Shown here piece after piece: positions 1 to 7,056 of a stretch of 14,451 nt of DNA. How positions within the stretch are numbered: position 1 is the first letter of the stretch; every line of letters begins with the position of its first letter. Source of the DNA: Candidatus Zixiibacteriota bacterium (GTDB taxonomy: Bacteria; Zixibacteria; MSB-5A5; WJJR01). The translations under genes were made by a program, and so were the position numbers. The stretch is from the NCBI GenBank assembly GCA_014729565.1, contig WJJR01000482.1, forward strand, positions 1 to 14,451, written 5' to 3'. Under the pieces are notes generated by a model. It did not search any database, had not been told where the DNA came from, and worked only from the letters and a program-made list of their open reading frames with translations.

Positions 1-2
1 AT

Positions 3-1229
3 GTTGAAGCAGCATTGGGTGATGCAGTCGAAATTGCCAGGGCATCGGCGCTGCTGATTCAGCACCAACTCGTCCTCCCCAAACGCAACCCGGTGAAGGG
101 CGAGTATACAACTCCGTTTAAGACCGACCCCTTTGCCGTTCCACTGACCGAGAAAGTCGATTTCCTCGAATCACTCTGTGGTGCCATGAGCGCCACTGAT
201 GGCGTCACCAGCAGCGAAGCCTTTCTGGATTTCCGTCGTGAGGAGAAATGGTTTTTCGATACGGCGGGCTCGCAGATTACGCAGACAATCCTGCATTCGG
301 GCGGCGGGATCAACGCGGCTGCACGACAGGGCCGTCACGGAGGCGGATCGCGGTCCTATCCGACGTCGGGTGGGCAGCATGTCAGTGGTGGCTATGAAGC
401 AATAGCAGCGATGAAGCTCGAGAGTGCGTGTCAACGTGTGTCCGAAGAAGCAGTCGCTTTGTTGAGTGCGCCTCCCTTGCCGGAGTCGACCACCACATTG
501 ATCCTCAGTGGCGACCTGGTGTCGCTGCAAATTCACGAATCGATCGGTCATCCACTGGAATTGGACCGTGTCTTCGGCGCGGAACGCAATTTCTCCGGAA
601 CCAGTTTCGCCACACCCGATCAACTCGGCTCATTGAAGTATGCGTCAGACATCGTGACCGTCTCCAATGATCCCACGGCGCTCGGCGGATTGGGAACGTT
701 TGGTTATGATGATGAAGGCGTCAAAGCACACGAAGCGGCGTTGATCGACAAAGGCATTCTGGTGAACTACCTGTCATCGCGCGAGACTGCGCAACGGATC
801 GACAAGAAATCAACCGCGGCGATGCGTGCCGAGAGCTGGCGTGATCTGCCCCTGGTGCGCATGACCAATACCAACTTGCGTCCCGGTTCGGGCACGTTGG
901 AGGAGTTGATCGCCGACACCGATGACGGTGTGTTGATCGAAACACCGGCCAACTGGTCGATTGACGACCGTCGCGAGAATTTCCAGTTGGGCGGAGAAGT
1001 GGCGTGGGAAATCAAAAACGGACAACGCGGCCAAATGTATAGTAATGCCGTCTATTCCGGCAACACCGTGACATTCTGGACTTCGTGCGAACGCATCTGC
1101 GGGCCCGACGAGTGGCGGATTTGGGGTACACCCAATTGCGGGAAGGGGCAGCCGGGACAAAACATGCGCACCGCGCAGGGTGCGTCGCCGGCACGGTTCA
1201 CGAACATTAAAGTCGGACAATCGAGTTGA
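3..1229 (+). CDS. tldD: TldD metalloprotease subunit, 5'-truncated by the window edge
   Basis: TldD is the catalytic half of the TldD/TldE zinc protease, a cytoplasmic heterodimer that degrades or trims unfolded or modified peptides (microcin B17 precursor and CcdA in E. coli). The reading frame is open to the left edge. The TTG at 15 lies inside homologous sequence (VEAALGDAVEIARASALL), so the true start is outside the window. About 408 residues are present against roughly 480 in E. coli, so some 75-90 N-terminal residues are missing. The zinc motif HESIGH (HExxxH) is at bases 534-551, followed by PLELDRVFG. The C-terminus has the family signature NCGKGQPGQ and ends ARFTNIKVGQ. The TGA stop overlaps the start of tldE by one base, so the two subunits are probably translationally coupled. 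The identification is firm. Confidence 0.95.
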   Translation, partial: VEAALGDAVEIARASALLIQHQLVLPKRNPVKGEYTTPFKTDPFAVPLTEKVDFLESLCGAMSATDGVTSSEAFLDFRREEKWFFDTAGSQITQTILHSGGGINAAARQGRHGGGSRSYPTSGGQHVSGGYEAIAAMKLESACQRVSEEAVALLSAPPLPESTTTLILSGDLVSLQIHESIGHPLELDRVFGAERNFSGTSFATPDQLGSLKYASDIVTVSNDPTALGGLGTFGYDDEGVKAHEAALIDKGILVNYLSSRETAQRIDKKSTAAMRAESWRDLPLVRMTNTNLRPGSGTLEELIADTDDGVLIETPANWSIDDRRENFQLGGEVAWEIKNGQRGQMYSNAVYSGNTVTFWTSCERICGPDEWRIWGTPNCGKGQPGQNMRTAQGASPARFTNIKVGQSS

Positions 1230-2581
1230 TGTCGAGCATGGCATACACACGCGACGATATTCTGCGGACCCTGCGGGCGGCAGTCGGGCGGTCGTCGGCC
1301 GAACAGACCGAATTGACCTTCATCGGCCAGCGCGAGGCGAGCACTCGCTTTGCCGAGAATGTCATCCATCAGAATATGCTGTCCGAAGATGGGCGCGTGA
1401 CAGTGCGTGTTGTCGATAACGGACGCGTCGCCGTATCGAGCACCAACGATCTTTCAAACGATGGATTAGACAGTGCCATCGCCGATGCCTATGCGATCGC
1501 CGCGTTTCTTGAGACGGATGCGTCATTTCCCGGGTTGGTCGAATCGCCCGACGCACGCGATGGTGACGCGTTTTTTGCATCGACCGCCGGCTACTCAGCC
1601 GAAGATCGCGCGCTGAGCGTGCGCGAGATTGTCGACATAGCGAAAAGATCGCAGTTGGAAACGTCGGGACTCTATCGCCTGCAAACCGATCGCATCGCCG
1701 TTGTCAATTCGATGGGAACGGAACAGTATTATCAAGGCACCGCAGCCGAGTTGTCTGTTTCAGCGGCGGACGATGATGAGTTTGCACAGGGGTGGGGGAT
1801 CGGTGCGAGTCGTGATGTGAATCGCATTGAATCGGCCGCCATCGGCAAGACCGCTGTCAGCAGAGCGAACCGTTCGCGCAATCCCGTAGCGATTGAACCG
1901 GGCAAATACACGGTCATTCTCGAACCGGCCGCGGTCGGGCAACTGCTGTTGTTTTTGGGATTTCTCGCGTTCTCAGGGAAATCGTATGCGCAGGGCCGCG
2001 GCATTCTCACCGGACGGATGGGCGAGCAGGTCGCCGGCACGAACATCACCATTCACGAAGATCCGTTCATGAGTGCCTATCCGGGCGTCCCGTTCGATTA
2101 CGAGGGGGTGCCGAAACGGAAAGTCGCGCTGATCGAAAACGGGATCGCGCGCGGCGTCGTGCACGATCGCCGGTCGGCGGCGATGGCGGGCACCGAATCG
2201 ACCGGCCACGCACTCCCGGCCGACAATCCGCGCGGACCGTATCCGAAGAATATGGTGATGGCAACGGGAGACGCGTCGATTGACGAGATGATCAAATCCA
2301 CCACGCGTGGCCTGTTGATTACACACTTCTGGTATATCAATTACCTGAACCCGATGCGCACGCAAATCTCGGGATCGACTCGCGACGGGACGTTTCTGGT
2401 TGAAAACGGGGAAATCACCACGCCGGTGGAGAACATGCGCGCAACACCATCGATTCTGGAATCGTTTTCCAATGTCGAAATGCTCGGCAATGAACCCTCG
2501 ATTTATCCGCAGTATTCGGTGGTAATGTCGGTACCGGCGATGAGGATTATCGGGATGCCGTTTGTGGAGGAAACTGGCTGA
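1229..2581 (+). CDS. pmbA: TldE/PmbA, partner subunit of TldD
   Basis: This is the non-catalytic partner of TldD in the TldD/TldE peptidase, a PmbA homologue of 450 residues, the usual family length. It lacks the HExxxH zinc motif of its partner, as expected for TldE. Family stretches include the central ILTGRMGEQVAGTNITIHED region, the LLITHFWYINYLNP segment, and the C-terminal SIYPQYSVVMSVPAMRIIGM. Start: ATG at 1229 shares its A with the TGA stop of tldD. A TTG at 1226 and an ATG at 1238 are alternatives, and the overlapping ATG is the natural choice for a coupled gene pair. The stop codon in turn overlaps the ATG of the Tat mini-protein at 2581. A tldD-tldE operon is typical of many bacteria and archaea. 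Confidence 0.93.
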   Translation: MSSMAYTRDDILRTLRAAVGRSSAEQTELTFIGQREASTRFAENVIHQNMLSEDGRVTVRVVDNGRVAVSSTNDLSNDGLDSAIADAYAIAAFLETDASFPGLVESPDARDGDAFFASTAGYSAEDRALSVREIVDIAKRSQLETSGLYRLQTDRIAVVNSMGTEQYYQGTAAELSVSAADDDEFAQGWGIGASRDVNRIESAAIGKTAVSRANRSRNPVAIEPGKYTVILEPAAVGQLLLFLGFLAFSGKSYAQGRGILTGRMGEQVAGTNITIHEDPFMSAYPGVPFDYEGVPKRKVALIENGIARGVVHDRRSAAMAGTESTGHALPADNPRGPYPKNMVMATGDASIDEMIKSTTRGLLITHFWYINYLNPMRTQISGSTRDGTFLVENGEITTPVENMRATPSILESFSNVEMLGNEPSIYPQYSVVMSVPAMRIIGMPFVEETG

Positions 2582-2811
2582 TGGTTGTACTGTCACTCAC
2601 CCGCCGTCAATTCGTGCTCGGCAGTCTGGCCGGTGTCGGTTTGTTGATGCTGCCGTCGTCGGAATCGTTTGGCGTGACACCGACACCCACACGGCGACGG
2701 GCTGGCACACCGCGCATTTGGCTGCGCGGCAATCCACGGATGGGATGCAGTCATTATCCGGGCACCGAATGGAATGTGACGGATCATCCTGTTCAGCATA
2801 GCTGGATCTAA
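2581..2811 (+). CDS. 76-residue protein with twin-arginine signal, function unknown
   Basis: I do not recognise the family. The N-terminus MVVLSLTRRQFVLGSLAGVG reads as a Tat export signal: a TRRQF twin-arginine motif, then the hydrophobic stretch VLGSLAGVGLLML. The rest, about 45 residues, has an Arg/Pro-rich part (TPTPTRRRAGTPRIWLRG) and a C-terminal part with one Cys (MGCSHYPGTEWN) and two His near the end. Its ATG overlaps the tldE stop by one base, and prmC starts 17 bases after its stop, which supports it being translated. Export through Tat implies a folded or cofactor-bearing product, but 45 residues is very small for that. It could be a substrate or accessory of TldD/TldE, a remnant of a longer Tat protein, or a spurious ORF that mimics a signal. 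Confidence 0.5.
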   Translation: MVVLSLTRRQFVLGSLAGVGLLMLPSSESFGVTPTPTRRRAGTPRIWLRGNPRMGCSHYPGTEWNVTDHPVQHSWI

Positions 2812-2827
2812 CCGAGAGTCTCATTCT

Positions 2828-3691
2828 GTGAAATCGATCAGCGAGTGGCGGCGTGATCTCACCAGTCGGTTAAAGCCGGTGGCGACCGACCTGGCGGCGT
2901 ACGAATCATATCGACTGCTGGGACACATCTTCGGCTACGGCCCGACCGAGTTGACGCTTCGTTCATCAACGCTCGTTGCCGATGAGCAGGCCGAGAAATT
3001 GGAGCGGCTTGTTGCCCGACGGCTCACCGGTATGCCCCTGGCCTATGTCCTCGGTCGCGCCTACTTCCGCACACTCGAATTGTTGTGTGATTCGCGGGCG
3101 TTGATTCCCCGCCCCGAATCCGAAGACTTAGTCGAGATCGCCGAACAGTGTCTCGATACCTTGCCGCCATCGGCCGGACGCGTGGTGGTCGACCTTGGAA
3201 CCGGCTCGGGGAATATCGGGCTGACCGTGGCACATGAACGCTCCGACGTGTTCGTCATTGGCACCGATTTAGATTCCCAGGCATTGGAGTTGGCCGAGGA
3301 GAACCGCCGGCACCTGGGGTTGCAGGACCGCTTCGTTCTGGTGCGCGGCGATACCCTGACGATGTTTCCCGCCACACCCGTCATCGATGTCATTGTCACC
3401 AATCCGCCGTACATTGCCCTCGACGATCCGTATGTCGAGCAATCGGTGCGAGAGTACGAACCGAAAATGGCGGTCTTTGCCGGGCAGACCGGCCTGGAAG
3501 TGATCGAGCGGTTTGTTACGCAGGCCGAAAGCTGCCTGAAACCATCGGGGTGGATCGTCAGCGAGATCGGTTATAATCAGGCCGATCAGATTCGAGCGCT
3601 GTTTGCCGGCCGGCCGGCCTGGCGAAACCTGAGCATCCACCGTGATTTAGCCGGCATCGAACGGGTTCTGGCAGTCCAACGCCAATTGTGA
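2828..3691 (+). CDS. prmC: PrmC, release factor N5-glutamine methyltransferase
   Basis: PrmC (HemK) uses S-adenosylmethionine to methylate the glutamine of the GGQ motif in peptide release factors RF1 and RF2, which tunes translation termination. The 287-residue length is standard. An N-terminal helical release-factor-binding domain (about 1-75) is followed by the conserved IPRPE at 93-97, the AdoMet-binding VVDLGTGSGNIGL around 119-131, the acidic residue of GTDLD near 147, and the catalytic NPPY at 192-195. The start is GTG at 2828 giving MKSISEWR. No strong ribosome binding site precedes it, only GAGAG in the preceding gap, so coupling to the upstream gene is possible. It is often next to prfA in other genomes, but here it follows tldDE and precedes the BMC genes. 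Confidence 0.95.
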   Translation: MKSISEWRRDLTSRLKPVATDLAAYESYRLLGHIFGYGPTELTLRSSTLVADEQAEKLERLVARRLTGMPLAYVLGRAYFRTLELLCDSRALIPRPESEDLVEIAEQCLDTLPPSAGRVVVDLGTGSGNIGLTVAHERSDVFVIGTDLDSQALELAEENRRHLGLQDRFVLVRGDTLTMFPATPVIDVIVTNPPYIALDDPYVEQSVREYEPKMAVFAGQTGLEVIERFVTQAESCLKPSGWIVSEIGYNQADQIRALFAGRPAWRNLSIHRDLAGIERVLAVQRQL

Positions 3692-3698
3692 CAATCCA

Positions 3699-3729
3699 TT
3701 AGACTTATTCGCCTGGGATCGGCTATATT
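3699..3729 (+). promoter_or_regulatory. Possible promoter for the BMC operon
   Basis: In the 90-base gap after prmC there is a TATATT at 3724-3729 with a weak TTAGAC at 3699-3704 and a 19-base spacer. The -10 would place transcription start near 3736, about 46 bases before the BMC-H ATG. TATATTGG also fits seven of the eight positions of the Bacteroidota TAnnTTTG element. The -35 is poor, so this is tentative. Confidence 0.3.
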
Positions 3730-3781
3730 GGCGCCTCAGCCGCGTCACCGCGATTGGTGTTGGGGCCGGCGGACGGAGCGT

Positions 3782-4345
3782 ATGGCGCGCAACGCGATCG
3801 GATTAATTGAGACAGTGGGGCTGGTCGGCGCGATTGAAGCCGCCGACGCTGCGGCCAAAGCCGCTGCTGTCACCCTGACCAAAGCCGAAGTCACTCCCGG
3901 TGCTTTGGTGTCTATCCACATGGAAGGTGAGTTGGGGGCGGTGCAAGCCGCCGTCGAAGCCGGGGTGGCCGCCTGTCAGAAGGTCGGACGGTTGCTTTCC
4001 TATGTCATCATCCCCCGCCCTGACGACGGGCTCGACGTGATTCTGGATGAACCGTCGAATCTGTATGTCCCCACTGGTCCGTACTGCGCGATTGCGCTGA
4101 AACCGCCCGAGGAGACACCGGAAACGCCGACGGGCTCAGACGACAACCCAACATCAAAGGCGAAACGGCCGCGCCGGACCAAACGACCGTCGTCGGGCGA
4201 TTATGACAGCATGACCGTTCAGGCCTTGCGCCGGCTGGCACGACGCCGTACCGATCTGACGATTGCGGGACGCGACATCGCCCGCGCCGACCGGGAGACG
4301 CTGCTGCGGCACTTGCGCGAGGCAGATCAACGCGATCAGGGATGA
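3782..4345 (+). CDS. BMC-H shell protein with basic linker and C-terminal Rho-N/SAP-like domain
   Basis: Residues 4-85 form one Pfam-type BMC domain: AIGLIETVGLVGAIEAADAA at the start and a VIIPRPDD end, the same pattern as PduA/EutM hexamers that tile the microcompartment facet. The pore region reads EVTPGALV where PduA has KIGSGLV. Residues 86-142 are a Pro/Thr/Asp linker ending in a very basic patch (KAKRPRRTKRP). Residues 143-180 (MTVQALRRLARRR then DRETLLRHLREA) resemble the helix-extension-helix of Rho-N, SAP or peripheral-subunit-binding domains. At 187 residues it is about twice the usual BMC-H length. Start: a longer reading from TTG 3728 adds a non-BMC-like N-terminus, so I chose ATG 3782, which has GGA and GGAG just upstream. 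It appears to be the first gene of the BMC cluster. The BMC call is firm; the tail fold is inferred by eye. Confidence 0.92.
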   Translation: MARNAIGLIETVGLVGAIEAADAAAKAAAVTLTKAEVTPGALVSIHMEGELGAVQAAVEAGVAACQKVGRLLSYVIIPRPDDGLDVILDEPSNLYVPTGPYCAIALKPPEETPETPTGSDDNPTSKAKRPRRTKRPSSGDYDSMTVQALRRLARRRTDLTIAGRDIARADRETLLRHLREADQRDQG

Positions 4346-4361
4346 GGAGTCAGACGACAGG

Positions 4362-4655
4362 ATGTTCATCGGCACGGTCATAGGGCAGCTCTGGTCGACG
4401 AAGAAGATTGCGAATCTCGAATCGCTGCGGTTTCTGCTCATTCGTCCGGAGAACCTCGACAAAGAACCCAACACATCGGTTGTGGTCGTCGCCGACGTTC
4501 TCGGCGCCGGTGTCGGCGAGAAGGTGATGATCGCCTACGGGCGAGCCGCGCGCCTGGCGGTCGGCAATGAGGACACGTCGATCGAGGCGGCGGTGGTGGG
4601 GATCATTGATAATATCGATGCGGAGTTTGACGATTCGCCCGGCAGCGGGGAATAA
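4362..4655 (+). CDS. eutN: EutN/CcmL-type pentameric vertex shell protein (BMC-P)
   Basis: BMC-P pentamers cap the vertices of icosahedral microcompartments. The 97-residue length is standard. The N-terminus MFIGTVIGQLWSTKKIANLE matches the family pattern in which a start like MxxGxVxGxV leads to a basic residue and a conserved Leu; VVADVLGAGVGEKVMIAYG carries the conserved central GAGxGExV turn, and the end is VVGIIDNID. An alternative upstream in-frame start would overlap the BMC-H gene and add non-family sequence, so ATG 4362 is preferred. GAGGAG at 4344-4349 overlaps the BMC-H stop and is 12 bases upstream, a slightly long spacing. With BMC-H and BMC-T in the same cluster, all three shell classes needed for a closed shell are encoded here. 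The symbol names the family (eutN/pduN/ccmL), not a pathway. Confidence 0.93.
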   Translation: MFIGTVIGQLWSTKKIANLESLRFLLIRPENLDKEPNTSVVVVADVLGAGVGEKVMIAYGRAARLAVGNEDTSIEAAVVGIIDNIDAEFDDSPGSGE

Positions 4656-4711
4656 CGCTGGCGCCAACTGGTAGATAGGGCAGCAGGACATTGAATTGAA
4701 GGGAGGCGTCG

Positions 4712-5509
4712 ATGCGTGCGCTGATCCTCACTATGGTTCTGGTCGTTCTATGTGTGCCCTGTCCCGGTGTGTGTCAACTCCCGGACGGACTCCTAGTGTC
4801 GGACTCGACGCAGCCGGCCTCGTCTGATTCTGCCACGCCCGCCTGGTCGGAGCCTCGCACAACACGTCTGGTGTTTCTCCCCACTTATCACGTGCTTCCC
4901 GCCGGAAGCGGCACCTTCGGTCTGACCGAGATTGTCGTACCCAACATTTCAATGAGTCCGACCAGTTTTCTCCATGTGACCGCGTCTGCAAGCGTGATCC
5001 CAGTGGGATTCCTGTCGGGAGGCATCAAGGCACAACTGCTCCACCGCAACGACAACCGTGCCGGGCTGGCTGTCGGCGCGTCCTACCTGGGATTCTACCC
5101 CGCTGACAACGAGTTCTCGCTGACAACGGGATTTCTGACCGGAGGAATAGCGATTGGGTCGGTGGAGTACCACGCCAGTCTCATGCTCGCGCGCGTCAAG
5201 ACGGAGGAGTCATCGGTCTTCAGTATCGATCTTCCCTCGGAATCGTATCCGGGCACTAATCGCGACGATATCGACTACATCCCGCTCGTCGGCGCCGGAT
5301 TCAAAGCGCCGTTGCCCGGCAATGCGAATCTGCTGTTTGAAACCTGGGGCTGGGGCGACAACGGTGAGATTGCTCTGCTTGGGTTGCCGGCGATTCAGTA
5401 TTTCGGTGACGGTTTCAGCGCTCAGGTTGGTACCGTGCCTGTTCTGATCGCTGACGAGATCGAAGCGCGTTTCATCCCCTGGCTTGTCCTGACCCGTTAC
5501 TTTGACTGA
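4712..5509 (+). CDS. Exported protein, probable outer-membrane beta-barrel, inside the BMC cluster
   Basis: I do not recognise a named family. The N-terminus has a signal peptide: MRAL, then the hydrophobic ILTMVLVVLCVPCPG, with cleavage likely near residue 21-22. The cysteines there do not sit in a good lipobox. From about residue 50 the sequence is rich in alternating hydrophobic/polar strands with Gly and aromatics (TFGLTEIVV, LTTGFLTGGIAIG, SVEYHASLMLARVK), and it ends WLVLTRYFD, close to the aromatic end of outer-membrane barrels. At 265 residues an 8- to 12-strand barrel is possible. A clear ribosome binding site, GGGAGG at 4701-4706, lies five bases before the ATG. It sits 56 bases after the vertex gene and 63 bases before the PduS-type gene, on the same strand, so co-transcription is likely. 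An envelope protein is unusual among shell genes. Confidence 0.75.
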   Translation: MRALILTMVLVVLCVPCPGVCQLPDGLLVSDSTQPASSDSATPAWSEPRTTRLVFLPTYHVLPAGSGTFGLTEIVVPNISMSPTSFLHVTASASVIPVGFLSGGIKAQLLHRNDNRAGLAVGASYLGFYPADNEFSLTTGFLTGGIAIGSVEYHASLMLARVKTEESSVFSIDLPSESYPGTNRDDIDYIPLVGAGFKAPLPGNANLLFETWGWGDNGEIALLGLPAIQYFGDGFSAQVGTVPVLIADEIEARFIPWLVLTRYFD

Positions 5510-5572
5510 ATCTCATCCAATCAGCGGATCAACCTTGATTGCACCGGCGTAACCCTGTTCGTTTCCAGCGTG

Positions 5573-6901
5573 ATGACCACCCCCATTGCTGATAGTGCCT
5601 TTGACGCCGGAGTCGTCGGTGCCGGTGGCGCCGGGTTCCCGACCCATGTCAAGCTGCGCGCAAAGGCAGAGTATCTGCTCATCAACGGAGCCGAATGCGA
5701 ACCGTTGCTGCATAAGGACAAAGAGTTGCTCAAGCGGTTTGCTCCGGATGTGATCCAGGGGGCGATCCTGGCAGCCGAGGCCATCGGCGCCAACCGCATC
5801 ATCTGCGGCATCAAAGAGACGTACCATGACGTTATCCACGCGGTCGAACAGGCGGTCGAGGGGACCGGCGTTGAACTCAAGCTGTTCGGCAATTTCTACC
5901 CGTCGGGTGATGAGTACGTCGTCGTGTGGGAATGCACCGGACGGCTGATTCCACCGGCCGGACTGCCTGTTCATGTCGGCTGTGTCGTCAGCAATGTCGA
6001 GACGCTGTACAATGTTGCTCTCGCGGCGCGCGATGGCGCACCGGTCACTGACTCCTTTCTGACCGTCAACGGATTGGTCGGCGAGCCGCTGAGCCTGCGG
6101 GTGCCGGTGGGCACTCCGATCCGGGATGTTGTGGCGTTGACCGGTTTTGTGCCGTCGAATGATCCGGCGGTCCTCGACGGTGGCGCGATGATGGGACACT
6201 TGCGCACCGATCTGTCGCTGCCCGTAACGAAGACGACCGGCGGGTATATCGTGTTGCCGAACGACCATTATTTGGTGCGTCGCCGCTCGATGACGAAGAC
6301 CGACATGCACCGCAAAGGGCATTCGGCCTGCGACCAGTGCACCTACTGCACCGAGTTCTGCCCCCGGTATCTGTTGGGCTACGAAATCGAGCCGCACAAG
6401 GTGATGCGGAGCCTGCTGTTCGCCGGGCAGCAAAATGAAGAGTACTGGAGCAAGTGGGGACAACTCTGTTGCGAATGCAATCTGTGCAGTCTCTACGCCT
6501 GTCCCGAGGATCTCGATCCGAAAGATGCGTGTGTCTGGTCGAAGGAGGTGTTGCGGGAGTCAGACGCACCGCCCCCCGAATGGGTTCAGCCCGAGCGGCC
6601 GCATGCGTTTTCCGAACACCGTAAACTGCCGCTGAGCAAGCTCGTCCGTCGATTGGGATTGGAAAAGTATGATCTGCCCGCGCCGTGGACCGACACGTTC
6701 GTCGAACCGGAGCGCGTGACGATTCCATTGAAGCAGCACATCGGCCGTGCGTGTGAACCGATTGTCTCGACCGGTGAACGGGTCGAACGCGGCCAGCCGA
6801 TCGGGCGAATCCCCGAGGGTGAACTCGGCGCCCCGGTGCACGCGTCGATCACGGGACAGGTGACAGCGGTGGGTGAGTCGATTACGATTGAACGGACGTA
6901 G
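5573..6901 (+). CDS. pduS: PduS-type flavin/iron-sulfur oxidoreductase (RnfC-like)
   Basis: In Pdu microcompartments PduS is an FMN- and [4Fe-4S]-containing NADH-dependent reductase acting on cobalamin and pairing with PduT; RnfC is the respiratory homologue. This 442-residue protein has the PduS domain order. The flavin/NADH site is GVVGAGGAGFPTHVK (13-27) with NGAECEP following. An SLBB-like segment VNGLVGEPLSLRVPVGTP lies near 165-182. Two ferredoxin motifs follow: Cys253/256/259/263 and Cys299/302/305/310, each ending CP. The C-terminal lipoyl-like sandwich is IPLKQHIG to GAPVHASITG (384-428). All eight cluster cysteines are present. GTG 5570 is an alternative start, and neither start has a visible ribosome binding site, so translational reinitiation or a leaderless arrangement is possible. 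No B12 enzyme is nearby, so its electron acceptor or donor inside the shell is unknown. Confidence 0.92.
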   Translation: MTTPIADSAFDAGVVGAGGAGFPTHVKLRAKAEYLLINGAECEPLLHKDKELLKRFAPDVIQGAILAAEAIGANRIICGIKETYHDVIHAVEQAVEGTGVELKLFGNFYPSGDEYVVVWECTGRLIPPAGLPVHVGCVVSNVETLYNVALAARDGAPVTDSFLTVNGLVGEPLSLRVPVGTPIRDVVALTGFVPSNDPAVLDGGAMMGHLRTDLSLPVTKTTGGYIVLPNDHYLVRRRSMTKTDMHRKGHSACDQCTYCTEFCPRYLLGYEIEPHKVMRSLLFAGQQNEEYWSKWGQLCCECNLCSLYACPEDLDPKDACVWSKEVLRESDAPPPEWVQPERPHAFSEHRKLPLSKLVRRLGLEKYDLPAPWTDTFVEPERVTIPLKQHIGRACEPIVSTGERVERGQPIGRIPEGELGAPVHASITGQVTAVGESITIERT

Positions 6902-6938
6902 TTTCGCTTGTGTGGAATGAGAGACGACACGACAATGC

Positions 6939-7036
6939 GTAGGAGCGCACCTGTGTGTGTGCCCAGGCGGAGACATACTGGCGGCGACGTCGGGCGAACA
7001 TGTAGGTCCAGAGCGGACACCGAGGTTCGCTTCTAC
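6939..7036. repeat. Imperfect inverted repeat between pduS-type and pduT-type genes
   Basis: GTAGGAGCGCACCT at 6939-6952 and AGGTTCGCTTCTAC at 7023-7036 are inverted copies matching at 12 of 14 positions. They bound a 98-base piece containing a TG run and further GC-rich half-sites. It fills most of the 155-base gap between two genes expected to be co-expressed. Its look is that of a small dispersed palindromic element; copy number in the genome is not visible here. Confidence 0.55.
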
Positions 7037-7056
7037 AATTGAACCACGGGAATTCC

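Noticed and set aside
3728..3781. TTG start at 3728 for the BMC-H gene
   Set aside because: The added 18 residues are unlike any BMC N-terminus and the codon overlaps a likely -10 element; ATG 3782 gives a standard MARNAIGLIE start.
4712..4780. Lipoprotein signal on the barrel-like protein
   Set aside because: The cysteines in the signal region lack the small residue needed at the -1 position of a lipobox, so ordinary signal peptidase cleavage is preferred.
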